64,000 bases of DNA from NCBI RefSeq assembly GCF_001439665.1, contig NZ_LMAK01000006.1, positions 62,001 to 126,000 on the forward strand. Reading direction: 5' to 3'. This stretch comes from Formosa algae. Lineage in GTDB: Bacteria; Bacteroidota; Bacteroidia; Flavobacteriales; Flavobacteriaceae. The notes below the pieces were generated by a model that saw nothing but the letters and a program-made list of their open reading frames with translations, had not been told where the DNA came from and searched no databases. Made by a program: the position numbers and the translations under genes. Of the stretch, positions 10,429 to 19,254 are shown piece after piece (the stretch's first letter is position 1; the number at the start of each line of letters is the position of its first letter).

Positions 10429-11802
10429 TTATTCCATTGTTTTTAATATATCTACTATATCTTGTTCTGTTGTATCTGGATTTATAAAACAGAAACGCGA
10501 AATGGTCTCGTATGTATCTCCAGATTTCCACTTAGATGGTGTTACTAGCGCAAATCCTTTCTCGTGATTTTCGTATGTCCAATGTGTATAATCTTCTGGC
10601 GTCCATCCTATTCTTCTATATAATACACAAGATAAACTTGGTTCGCGAACCAACTCTACATTTGGATGCTCGGTAATTAATCGGCCTGCAATTTGTGCCA
10701 ATTCCATACCGCGCTCTACCGCTTCTTTATAACGGTCTGTACCATGAGTAGCTAAAGAAAACCATAAAGGTAAGCCACGTACGCGTCTTGTTAATTGTAT
10801 TTGGTAATCTGTAGGGTTAAAACCGTGAGCACCTTCATCTTTAAATATATCTAAATATGAACCGTCTTGAGAATGTGCATTCTTTGCTAATTGCGGATCT
10901 TTATATAAAACAGCTCCACAATCGTAAGGTGAGAACATCCATTTATGCGGATCGATAGTCACACTATCTGCATTTTCAATACCTTTAAATAAATGTTTTA
11001 CAGAGTCTGCAACTAACGCTCCTCCTCCATAAGCGGCATCGACATGCAACCATAAATGCTCCGACTCGCAAATTGCAGAAATCCCTTCTAAATCGTCTAT
11101 AATTCCAGCATTGGTTGTACCACCTGTGGCCACAACTGCAAATAAACGTTCGCGTTGGTCTGCAGATAAGTTATCGATAGCTTCGCGTAAAGCATCACCT
11201 TCCAGACGGTCTTCAGAATCGACTAAAAACACATCAATATCGGCTACTTTAGCCATGGCTTTTATAGAAGAATGCGCTCCTATAGAAGTTATAATTAAAC
11301 CTTTTTCGTTTTTATGTGCATCTTTAAGACTTCTCCAATATTCTCTGGCTGTAACAATAGCAGAAAGATTTGCTGCTGTTCCGCCGCTAGTAAATACTCC
11401 AAAAGCTCCTTCTGGCATGCCTGTTAAAGACACGATCCATTTCATAGCTTCATTTTCACAAAAAATTCCACCAGCGCCTTCCATCCAATATGCACCATGA
11501 ATACTCGATGCAGATGTTACTAAATCGAACATTACAGCTGCACGCGTTGGTGCTGCGGGTACAAAAGCAAGATTTCTAGGATGATCTATAGGTACATTTA
11601 CTTTAGACAAATGGTCTTTCCATAAATTAAAAGCAACTTCTCCACCAATACCTTTATCGGTTATGGTTTCTCCAACTAAAGCTTTTAATTCTTCACTTTT
11701 TTTAGGTTTCCCAATCAGTCGGTCTGTTTTAGATATTCTTTCGATGGCATATTTCATGACATCTAAGGTCATTTCTACCAAATCAAAATCTACTTTATGC
11801 AT
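10429..11802 (-). CDS. pyridoxal-dependent (group II) decarboxylase
   Basis: PLP enzyme of the glutamate/aromatic-amino-acid/diaminobutyrate decarboxylase superfamily, 457 aa. Visible landmarks are TSGGTAANLSAIV (cofactor phosphate region), the HVDAAYGG Asp that pairs with the PLP ring nitrogen, and the Schiff-base lysine in TIDPHKWMFSPYDCG. The substrate cannot be read from the sequence. It is compared here with aspartate, glutamate, 2,4-diaminobutyrate and aromatic amino acid decarboxylases, and none is favoured. The start is the ATG at 11802; a TTG two codons upstream directly abuts the bshC stop. The 6-nt gap to bshC implies co-transcription. Confidence 0.88.
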   Translation of the reverse strand: MHKVDFDLVEMTLDVMKYAIERISKTDRLIGKPKKSEELKALVGETITDKGIGGEVAFNLWKDHLSKVNVPIDHPRNLAFVPAAPTRAAVMFDLVTSASSIHGAYWMEGAGGIFCENEAMKWIVSLTGMPEGAFGVFTSGGTAANLSAIVTAREYWRSLKDAHKNEKGLIITSIGAHSSIKAMAKVADIDVFLVDSEDRLEGDALREAIDNLSADQRERLFAVVATGGTTNAGIIDDLEGISAICESEHLWLHVDAAYGGGALVADSVKHLFKGIENADSVTIDPHKWMFSPYDCGAVLYKDPQLAKNAHSQDGSYLDIFKDEGAHGFNPTDYQIQLTRRVRGLPLWFSLATHGTDRYKEAVERGMELAQIAGRLITEHPNVELVREPSLSCVLYRRIGWTPEDYTHWTYENHEKGFALVTPSKWKSGDTYETISRFCFINPDTTEQDIVDILKTME

Positions 11803-11808
11803 GTGCAA

Positions 11809-13419
11809 TTATAAGTTAAGTATTAAAAATTCTTGTTTCAATGGTTGCAAATTTAACACTAACTGTGGAATTAATTGGTCTCCAAACTCGAGATATAATT
11901 CAGAAAAGTTAACAGCGCGTTCTTGTAAACTTTGATTGGGAAATAATTGATCTTTTAATTCGGTCATTCTTGAAACCTGATCTGCTAATTTCTTTTTTTG
12001 CGCTTTTAGCAACCGTTTCTCAAGATGCTCTAACCCTTTGATTTGCTTACGTTCTTGAGCTTTTACAGCGCCTAAAAAAGACGAGTCTGTTTGCTCTGCT
12101 AACGCATACATATCTTTAAATTGTTCTTGAAGATGCGTTTTTTGTGATGAGAAATCGATATCGATATTAGAGATACTTCTCACCCTTTTGTTAATAAAAG
12201 TATCGCGTTTGTAAAACAAATCACGATTTGTAATGTTTAATTTATCCAGCTTTTTAGATTGCTGATTTGTTTTTATTAATACAGAATTTCTTAACAACAA
12301 TATAGGAAATGGCACTTGTACAGCTTCAAAATAATCCTTCAACTGCAGCCAATAAGCCAATTCTCCGCCTCCACCTATGTAGCATAAATTAGGCAAAATA
12401 ACTTCTTGGTATAACGGACGCATAATAACATTTGGAGAAAAACGTTCTGGAAACTCATGGATTTCTTTTAGAATTTCTTCTTTAGTAAATGTGATGCTCG
12501 AATTAATAACCTTATAACACTCATCTTCAAAAACAATACGCTCGCGACTATTTTTAGATAAATAAAATAAATTAATCGCTCTTGGATTGACCTGAATATT
12601 ATAATCTGTTTCTGGAATATCTGATAGTAAAGCATTTGTTTTAGACACTTCTTGCGAAGATATTTGAGATAAAATATCTTGTTCTATATACGGAATAAAA
12701 GCACGTTTTAAATCGGATTGATTAGCATCTATAACCACCAAACCTAAATCTGAGAATAACGCATTGGCTAAATACCTAGTCGCAGCTGCCAAGTTATCAT
12801 GTTTTAAATAAGCCTCCGAAAACAAAACTCTTAATTGATCTGCCGCTTTTCCAACTCCTAATTCTTTGGTGTATAGATCGAATACATGGTCTAATCCGTA
12901 TGTAGAGAATTCTCCTACTGCACCACCATCTTCGCGATTCCATTGGATTTTTTTTCCTTTAAAATTAAAGTAGTTAATCTCATCAAAATCATGATCTTCT
13001 GTTGCCATCCAATATACCGGCACAAAATGCTGATCGGGATATTTTGCTTTTAATTCCTTTGTTAAATTTATTGTAGATACAATTTTGTATAAAAAATATA
13101 AAGGTCCTGTAAACAAATTTAATTGATGTCCAGTAGTTACCGTAAATGTATTCGATTCTTTTAAAAGCGAAATGTTTAAAAGTGTAGCTTCTGAAGGATT
13201 AACATCTGTATATTGTTGCTCTAATACAGAAGCCAAAACATGGCGATGTGATTTAGACAAACCTTTAAATGCCGACTTTTCTTCAATTTGAGCTTCAAAA
13301 TTTTCAAGATTTGGAAACCGGTTATAAAACCGTTGTAATTCAGGTTTTTCTTCTAGGTAATCGCAAATTAATGATGAAAAGTAATGGGTCTCTCTAAACG
13401 GAATACAGTCAGTTGGCAT
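11809..13419 (-). CDS. bshC: bacillithiol biosynthesis cysteine-adding enzyme BshC
   Basis: Probably performs the last step of bacillithiol synthesis, joining cysteine to glucosaminyl-malate. Bacillithiol replaces glutathione in many Firmicutes and Bacteroidota. The 536-aa sequence shows the family's order of blocks: an N-terminal FRETHYFSSLICDY segment, VTTGHQLNLFTGPLYFLYK, PVYWMATEDHDFDEINYF, then VIMRPLYQEVILPNLCYIGGGGELAYWLQLKDYF, and a long C-terminal coiled coil (about residues 410-500). bshA and bshB are not in the window. The gene heads a run of six minus-strand genes, and a TAAATTTG box lies just upstream. Confidence 0.95.
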   Translation of the reverse strand: MPTDCIPFRETHYFSSLICDYLEEKPELQRFYNRFPNLENFEAQIEEKSAFKGLSKSHRHVLASVLEQQYTDVNPSEATLLNISLLKESNTFTVTTGHQLNLFTGPLYFLYKIVSTINLTKELKAKYPDQHFVPVYWMATEDHDFDEINYFNFKGKKIQWNREDGGAVGEFSTYGLDHVFDLYTKELGVGKAADQLRVLFSEAYLKHDNLAAATRYLANALFSDLGLVVIDANQSDLKRAFIPYIEQDILSQISSQEVSKTNALLSDIPETDYNIQVNPRAINLFYLSKNSRERIVFEDECYKVINSSITFTKEEILKEIHEFPERFSPNVIMRPLYQEVILPNLCYIGGGGELAYWLQLKDYFEAVQVPFPILLLRNSVLIKTNQQSKKLDKLNITNRDLFYKRDTFINKRVRSISNIDIDFSSQKTHLQEQFKDMYALAEQTDSSFLGAVKAQERKQIKGLEHLEKRLLKAQKKKLADQVSRMTELKDQLFPNQSLQERAVNFSELYLEFGDQLIPQLVLNLQPLKQEFLILNL

Positions 13420-13729
13420 AAATTATTCAAATTTATTGTAAATATACAGTTATTAGAATTTTCAATTCTAAAAAATTAGTTAAGACTTATGTTTATACAA
13501 CAATGGTTTTCAAGATTGCAAAGTAAGCCATTAAATATTTAAAAATTAGTGTGTGTTTTTTTATCAATAGTCTTTTAAACTCTATTAAAATTACAAAAAA
13601 CATAATCAAATATTAACCCGAAATAAAAGTGACTCATCCCCAGTAAAAAAAGCAGCTAGTAGTTTATTTTTTTTAGTAAATTCGTTGTACTCCATAACCC
13701 AATATATCAAATTTAAAACTCATTTTTGG
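13420..13729. other. divergent intergenic region bshC / M14 peptidase
   Basis: About 310 bp, very AT-rich. It holds the bshC -7 element, a perfect dyad at 13453-13471 (TTAGAATT, 3-nt spacer, AATTCTAA) and, presumably, the promoter of the M14 gene, for which no clear consensus box is seen. No additional gene is supported. Confidence 0.6.
13428..13435 (-). promoter_or_regulatory. -7 promoter element for bshC
   Basis: Reads TAAATTTG on the minus strand (TAnnTTTG consensus), 8 nt upstream of the bshC ATG. No well-spaced TTG is found upstream. A 19-bp dyad lies at 13453-13471. Confidence 0.45.
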
Positions 13730-16225
13730 ATGCACAAATTTTTACTTGTTCTTAGCTTCATACTCATTGCAATCACGAATTCATTTTCTCAAGACTTAAA
13801 ATCGCCTTCAGATTTTTTAGGCTACGATTTAGGCACTCAATTCTCTAGACATCATCAGGTTATTGATTATTTTAAACATGTTTCAGAAACTTTACCCAAT
13901 CAGGTGCTTTTAGAGCAATACGGACAAACTTATGAACGCCGCCCGCTTTATATGACTATAATTTCCTCTGAAGAAAACATAAAAAACATAGACCAGATTA
14001 GAGAAAATAATTTGAAAAATGCTGGAGTTATTGAAGGAAATTCAACATCTAATAACCCTGCAATTATCTGGCTAAGTTATAATGTGCATGGAAATGAAGC
14101 GTCAAGTACCGAAGCAGCCATGAAAACACTTTACACTTTAATTACCGAAAAACAAGATTTGTTAAAAAATACAGTTGTAATTATCGATCCTTGTGTAAAT
14201 CCTGACGGTAGAGATCGCTATGTAAATTGGTATAACGAAACGTCTAGTATGCCTTATAATACAGACCAACAAGCGAGCGAGCATCACGAACCTTGGCCTG
14301 GAGGGCGACCAAATCATTATTTATTCGATTTAAATAGAGACTGGGCTTGGGCTACACAAATAGAATCTTCTTCACGCCTAAAAGTTTATAACACATGGCT
14401 TCCTCAAATTCATGTCGATTTTCATGAACAAGGCATTAATAATCCTTATTATTTTGCTCCTGCGGCTGAGCCTTTCCATGAAATTATTAGTGAATGGCAA
14501 CGCCATTTTCAAACTGAAATTGGGCAAAACAATGCCAAATATTTTGATAATAACGGTTGGTTATATTTTACCAGAGAACGTTTTGATTTATTGTACCCCA
14601 GTTATGGAGACACCTACCCAACTTATATGGGAGCTATTGGTATGACTTATGAACAGGCAGGGCACGGAAGAGCGGGATTAGGAATTATGAATGACGAAGC
14701 TACCGAATTAACGCTTAAAGATCGAATAGCACACCACACAACAACGGGATTATCTACTATAGAAATGACTTCTCAAAATGCCGAAAAACTAAATTCGGAA
14801 TTCAAGAAATTCTTTGACAATACCGGTTTGAAATACAAAAGTTATGTGATGCATGGTAACAGCGATAAAATTGAAGCGGTTAAACATTTATTAGATAAAC
14901 ATGACATTACCTACAAATATGCAGCTAAAGGAAAAGTTTCAGGTATGATGTATGGCACAGGTAAAGAAGGAAAATATGAAGCCACAGAAAAGGATTTAAT
15001 AGTAAGCACAAATCAGCCAAAAGGAAAAATGGTTACTGTATTGTTCGAACCAGATACCAAGTTAAACGATTCAATTACTTACGATATTACGGCGTGGAGT
15101 ATTCCTTATGCCTATGGTTTAGATGCCATTGCTAGTAAGCAAGAAGTTAAAACAAGTATTACTACAAAGACACCAACTTTAAATACCAAAGACACCTTAG
15201 GTGTTGGTTATATATCGGCTTGGAATTCTTTAAAAGATGCTGAGTTTTTAACTGCTTTACTTCAGAAAAACATCAAAATTCGCTTTAACGAAAAACCATT
15301 CACCACTTTAAAGCCAGAACTTAAATACGATAGAGGTTCTTTAATTATTACTAGAGGAGATAACAAATCTAGTAGCGATTTTGATGATATTATTATAGAA
15401 ACGGCTAACCTACATAAACGCAAGATACAATCAATTGCTACTGGGTATTCAAAATCTGGAACAGACTTAGGGTCTCCTGATGTGAAATTAATTCATAAAC
15501 AAAAAATAGCCATATTATCAGGAAAAAGCACATCATCGTTAAGTTATGGTGAGTTATGGCATTTCTTCGAGCAGCAATTACACTACCCTATCAGTTCTAT
15601 TAATACAGAACATTTACATAAAACAGAATTAGACAAATACAATGTCCTAATTATTCCTGACGGCTATTACGGTGATGTATTAAACGAAAATGCCTTAAAA
15701 AAATTACAAACGTGGATTAAGAAAGGCGGAAAATTAGTTGCTATTGATGGTAGTTTAAAATCCCTTGCCAACAAAAAAGGTTTCGCCTTAAAGACCAACA
15801 AGGTTAAAGACACTACTAAAACAAAATCGAATTTAGTTCCTTATGCCGAGCGTGAGCGTGAAGCCACTAACAAATTAATTACAGGCGCAATTTTTAAAAG
15901 CAAAGTTGACAATACGCATCCTATGGCATTTGGTTACGATAAATCTTACCTTACTTTAAAGTTGGGTAACGATTCTTATAGTTTATTAGAAAACGGTTAT
16001 AACGTAGCCTATTTAGAAGAAGCTCCAAAACCAATTTCTGGTTTTGCAGGTAAAGATGCTTTAAAAGAACTGGGGAATTCCTTAGTATTTGGAGAAGAAC
16101 GTATTGGAAAAGGAAGCGTTATTTACATGGTAGATAATCCGTTATTCCGAAGCTTTTGGGAGAACGGAAAACTATTTATGGTAAATTCAGTATTCTTTGT
16201 AAACAATAATCGCTTTGAATTATAA
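13730..16225 (+). CDS. secreted M14 family zinc carboxypeptidase
   Basis: Exported metallopeptidase of 831 aa. The start is set at the ATG at 13730, which gives the signal peptide MHKFLLVLSFILIAITNSFSQ; the frame is open upstream only through a TTG. The M14 zinc ligands are visible as NVHGNEASSTEAAM (HxxE) and the later His in HVDFHEQGINNPYYF, with the substrate-binding VNPDGRDRY and DLNRDW blocks between. MTYEQAGHGRAG probably carries the catalytic Glu. The C-terminal ~400 residues form an additional region resembling the glutamine-amidotransferase-like domains found in Bacteroidota M14 proteins. No T9SS tail is present. It converges on rimO. Confidence 0.93.
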   Translation: MHKFLLVLSFILIAITNSFSQDLKSPSDFLGYDLGTQFSRHHQVIDYFKHVSETLPNQVLLEQYGQTYERRPLYMTIISSEENIKNIDQIRENNLKNAGVIEGNSTSNNPAIIWLSYNVHGNEASSTEAAMKTLYTLITEKQDLLKNTVVIIDPCVNPDGRDRYVNWYNETSSMPYNTDQQASEHHEPWPGGRPNHYLFDLNRDWAWATQIESSSRLKVYNTWLPQIHVDFHEQGINNPYYFAPAAEPFHEIISEWQRHFQTEIGQNNAKYFDNNGWLYFTRERFDLLYPSYGDTYPTYMGAIGMTYEQAGHGRAGLGIMNDEATELTLKDRIAHHTTTGLSTIEMTSQNAEKLNSEFKKFFDNTGLKYKSYVMHGNSDKIEAVKHLLDKHDITYKYAAKGKVSGMMYGTGKEGKYEATEKDLIVSTNQPKGKMVTVLFEPDTKLNDSITYDITAWSIPYAYGLDAIASKQEVKTSITTKTPTLNTKDTLGVGYISAWNSLKDAEFLTALLQKNIKIRFNEKPFTTLKPELKYDRGSLIITRGDNKSSSDFDDIIIETANLHKRKIQSIATGYSKSGTDLGSPDVKLIHKQKIAILSGKSTSSLSYGELWHFFEQQLHYPISSINTEHLHKTELDKYNVLIIPDGYYGDVLNENALKKLQTWIKKGGKLVAIDGSLKSLANKKGFALKTNKVKDTTKTKSNLVPYAEREREATNKLITGAIFKSKVDNTHPMAFGYDKSYLTLKLGNDSYSLLENGYNVAYLEEAPKPISGFAGKDALKELGNSLVFGEERIGKGSVIYMVDNPLFRSFWENGKLFMVNSVFFVNNNRFEL

Positions 16226-16240
16226 TTCAAAGCGATTATT
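16205..16240. terminator. 36-bp perfect palindrome between convergent genes
   Basis: An uninterrupted 18+18 bp palindrome whose left arm includes the last codons and stop of the M14 gene. The core arms are CGCTTTGAATTA and TAATTCAAAGCG. It lies 25 nt from the rimO stop, so it can serve as a bidirectional terminator or convergent-transcript barrier; no long T run follows on either side. Confidence 0.6.
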
Positions 16241-16264
16241 GTGATATATAAAATATTCTAAATG

Positions 16265-17572
16265 TTATGCTTTAACAACACTTGCATACAAATCGAAATC
16301 TGCTGCTTCTGTAATAACTACTTGAGCAAACTCTCCTGTTTTTAAATAGGTTTCTGTAGCATCAATTAGCACTTCATTATCTACATCTGGAGAGTCATAT
16401 TCTGTACGTCCTACAAAATAATTTCCTTCTTTTCTGTCGATAACAACTTTAAATTCTTGTCCGATTTTAGCCTGGTTTAGTTCCCAAGATATTTGCGATT
16501 GAATTTCCATAATTTCATTGGCACGTTCTTGCTTCACATCTTCTGGCACATCATCTTCTAAATTATAAGCATGTGTATTTTCTTCGTGAGAATAGGTAAA
16601 ACACCCTAAACGTTCAAAACGCATATCTTGAACCCATTGTTTTAGTGTTTGGTAATCTTCTTCTGTTTCACCAGGATACCCCACAATAAGTGTTGTACGG
16701 ATAGTCATGTTTGGAACAACTTTTCTAAACTCTTGTAATAACTTCGTGGTTTTCTCTTGGGTTGTACCACGACGCATACTCTTAAGAATAGAATCTGAAA
16801 TATGCTGTAACGGAATATCTAAATAATTACAAACTTTAGGTTCGCGATTCATCACATCTAACACATCCATAGGGAAACCCGTTGGAAAGGCATAATGTAA
16901 ACGAATCCAATCTATACCATCTACCTTTACTAAAGCTTCTAGTAATTCTGCTAGATTACGTTTTTTATAAATATCTAACCCGTAATAGGTTAAATCTTGA
17001 GCGATAAGAATTAATTCTTTAACACCGTTTGCAGCTAATTTCTCTGCTTCGGTAACAAGGTCTTCTATTGGAGTGGATTTGTGTTTTCCACGCATTAATG
17101 GAATAGCACAGAAACTACAAGGACGATCACATCCTTCAGCAATTTTTAAATACGCATAATTTTTTGGAGTTGTAGTTAAACGCTCCCCAATTAATTCGTG
17201 CTTATAATCTGCACCTAAAGCCTTTAATAAACCTGGTAATTCTGTAGTACCAAAATACTCATCTACATTTGGAATTTCTTTTTGTAAATCTGGTTTATAA
17301 CGCTCAGACAAACATCCAGTCACAAATACTTTATCAACTTCGCCATCTTCTTTCTTTTGCATGAATTCTAAAATAGTATTCACACTTTCTTCTTTCGCAT
17401 TATTGATAAATCCGCAGGTATTAATCACTACAATATTACCTTCTTCCTCGTGCACAACATCTTTACCGCTTGCTTTAAGTTGCCCCATTAGCACTTCGCT
17501 ATCGTAAACATTCTTACTACAACCTAGCGTTACGACGTTGATTTTATTCTTTTTAAGTGATTTCGTTCTCAT
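16265..17572 (-). CDS. rimO: ribosomal protein S12 methylthiotransferase RimO
   Basis: Radical-SAM enzyme that adds a methylthio group to the conserved Asp of ribosomal protein S12. The N-terminal UPF0004 domain has the auxiliary-cluster cysteines C18, C53 and C87 (VTLGCSKN, INTCGFI, VTGCLSE). The radical-SAM CxxxCxxC is at C148, C152 and C155 (GCDRPCSFCAIP). A TRAM domain closes the protein (from about residue 370). VTLGCSKNxxDSE and the 435-aa length favour RimO over MiaB. A TATCTTTG box sits 17 nt upstream of the start. Confidence 0.97.
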   Translation of the reverse strand: MRTKSLKKNKINVVTLGCSKNVYDSEVLMGQLKASGKDVVHEEEGNIVVINTCGFINNAKEESVNTILEFMQKKEDGEVDKVFVTGCLSERYKPDLQKEIPNVDEYFGTTELPGLLKALGADYKHELIGERLTTTPKNYAYLKIAEGCDRPCSFCAIPLMRGKHKSTPIEDLVTEAEKLAANGVKELILIAQDLTYYGLDIYKKRNLAELLEALVKVDGIDWIRLHYAFPTGFPMDVLDVMNREPKVCNYLDIPLQHISDSILKSMRRGTTQEKTTKLLQEFRKVVPNMTIRTTLIVGYPGETEEDYQTLKQWVQDMRFERLGCFTYSHEENTHAYNLEDDVPEDVKQERANEIMEIQSQISWELNQAKIGQEFKVVIDRKEGNYFVGRTEYDSPDVDNEVLIDATETYLKTGEFAQVVITEAADFDLYASVVKA

Positions 17573-18162
17573 ATCAAAATTTCAGAGTGCAAAGATACGT
17601 AATGATTTAGGATTAACGATTTAAGATTGATAATTTTTGAATGCAAGACCATCACAGTAAAAAACACTAAGATTTTATAGAGGTTGATAATACTGAATAA
17701 ACCATAATTGATACATACATAGCAATAAAAAAAACAGATCATCTCGGTTAGTTTAAGCCCTTCACGTGACAGCCAAATTGAGATACATTCTGTTAAAATA
17801 GCTTCAATAATACTGATGTAAAGTAACAAGATATACTAATAACGGTGATATCATCTCAGTTATCGTAAAAGAATCTAAAATAAAATTGTCGCTCAAATCA
17901 TCAATTCTGCATCTAAATACAGACAAACTCATATTTTTTGAGGCCATAATTTATAAAATTCATAAAAGCCTACATCTGTAGTATAAGTGTAATCACGAGA
18001 TACAGCCTATTCACCCGTATTATAATTAATTTGAAAACAAAATGCAGTCAGTGTACTTCTTGAGTAAATAAAATTTGACAATATCAAATCCCCTCTAATA
18101 CGCTAAGACAAATCACTGTCTGTATTTTATATAACCCTAATTCATTAAAATCTAAAAACATT
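17573..18162. other. 590-bp gene-free stretch between divergent rimO and the LamG gene
   Basis: Beyond the rimO -7 box I see no supported gene. The first 60 bp contain a reiterated word (GATTTAGGATTAAC, then GATTTAAGATTGA). A minus-strand open frame of 86 codons at 17569-17829 has no plausible start context and no recognisable product. Broken reading frames on the minus strand between about 17600 and 18000 might be the remains of a decayed gene, but no family is recognisable. Confidence 0.5.
17590..17597 (-). promoter_or_regulatory. -7 promoter element for rimO
   Basis: Reads TATCTTTG on the minus strand, a TAnnTTTG match 17 nt upstream of the rimO ATG. No TTG at the expected -33 spacing. 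Confidence 0.5.
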
Positions 18163-19194
18163 ATGAAAAAAACTTTACTCAAAACATGTATCCTTTTTGC
18201 TTTCACCAACTTGTCTGCACAGGACATTACAACAGGTTTAGTCTTTAACTTAGGCTGTGACTCTAGTGTAAATATTACAGATGGAGAAACCCTTACAGAA
18301 TTATCTTCAAGTGCAGCTACGGGAACTATAGTAGGAGAAATAGAAACTATTGAAGGCCCAGATGGTAATGCAAATAGTGCCTTTAATTTTACTTCAGATT
18401 CACATATAAACTTTGTTCCTGCAGCAATTACAGATTTACCACTAGGAGATATTAGTGCAGACGGAAGAAGTTATGCGTTATGGATTAAAACAGCAATTGG
18501 AGAAACAAGAATGCAAATTTTTAGTTACGGAACCAATCTAAAATCGCTTCATGTACACCTTAATATTAATCAAATTACAACTAATGCAGGGCAGTTAAAC
18601 TTAGGATTTTGGAATACAGAAACAGCTCAAACAGGACCTTTTTCTGATATCACAGATAATGAATGGCACCATGTTGTTGCGGTTGTAAATAAGGCTGAAG
18701 ATGGTTATACCACAGATTATTATGTAGATAACGAACTGACAGAAACCGTAAATTTAGTGACAACAGATATTGTAGACACTCAAATACCAACAACCGGTAC
18801 AGCTTATGTAGACTTTAGAATTGGGGGTCGAAACACAGAAGATGCATCTCTGTCTTATACTGGTGGTTTAGACGATGTGCGTTTATATAATAGAGCTTTA
18901 ACTGCTACAGATGTTGAAGCTTTGTATTTAGCTAAAGGGAGCACTTTATCTATTTCTGAAGTAGAAACTACAGACATTTTTAAAGTATACCCAACAGTAA
19001 CATCAGATATTTTAAATATAAAGTCTAATGTTAACTTAGAGCAACTGTCTATTATTAATTTAAATGGCGTAGTGGTTAAAACCATTGAAACACCATCTGA
19101 AGAGATAAACGTATCTCAATTAACTAGCGGATTGTATTTTATCGTTGGAAAAACAGCTACAAGCACAAGTACACTTAAGTTTATTAAAAAATAA
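18163..19194 (+). CDS. secreted LamG-domain protein with type IX secretion C-terminal signal
   Basis: Extracellular or cell-surface protein of 343 aa. The signal peptide is MKKTLLKTCILFAFTNLSAQ. Residues about 25-255 form one concanavalin/LamG-like fold, recognised from ALWIKTAIGETRMQIFSYG, DNEWHHVVAVVNKAED and GGLDDVRLYNRALTATDVEAL. The last ~75 residues are a type A T9SS sorting domain (VYPTVTSDILNI ... VSQLTSGLYFIV ... LKFIKK), so the protein is exported by the Por machinery and the tail is cleaved. There is no catalytic domain; binding of a glycan or other ligand is inference. It stands alone between a long gene-free stretch and ftsY. Confidence 0.93.
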   Translation: MKKTLLKTCILFAFTNLSAQDITTGLVFNLGCDSSVNITDGETLTELSSSAATGTIVGEIETIEGPDGNANSAFNFTSDSHINFVPAAITDLPLGDISADGRSYALWIKTAIGETRMQIFSYGTNLKSLHVHLNINQITTNAGQLNLGFWNTETAQTGPFSDITDNEWHHVVAVVNKAEDGYTTDYYVDNELTETVNLVTTDIVDTQIPTTGTAYVDFRIGGRNTEDASLSYTGGLDDVRLYNRALTATDVEALYLAKGSTLSISEVETTDIFKVYPTVTSDILNIKSNVNLEQLSIINLNGVVVKTIETPSEEINVSQLTSGLYFIVGKTATSTSTLKFIKK

Positions 19195-19208
19195 AACATT
19201 ATACTTCT

Positions 19209-19242
19209 AAGAGTGTTAGTCTATTACTATTCTAGCACTCTT
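19209..19242. terminator. bidirectional hairpin between convergent LamG gene and ftsY
   Basis: 11-bp arms AAGAGTGTTAG and CTAGCACTCTT (one G:T pair) around a 12-nt loop, between the two stops. It lacks a strong T run on either side. Confidence 0.6.
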
Positions 19243-19254
19243 ACATTTATAACC

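Noticed and set aside
11111-11500. 129-codon plus-strand frame inside the decarboxylase
   Set aside because: Antisense shadow of the PLP-binding region; low-complexity translation.
17569-17829. 86-codon minus-strand open frame upstream of rimO
   Set aside because: Overlaps the rimO start region, no recognisable domain, no credible start context, highly AT-rich hydrophobic translation typical of chance.
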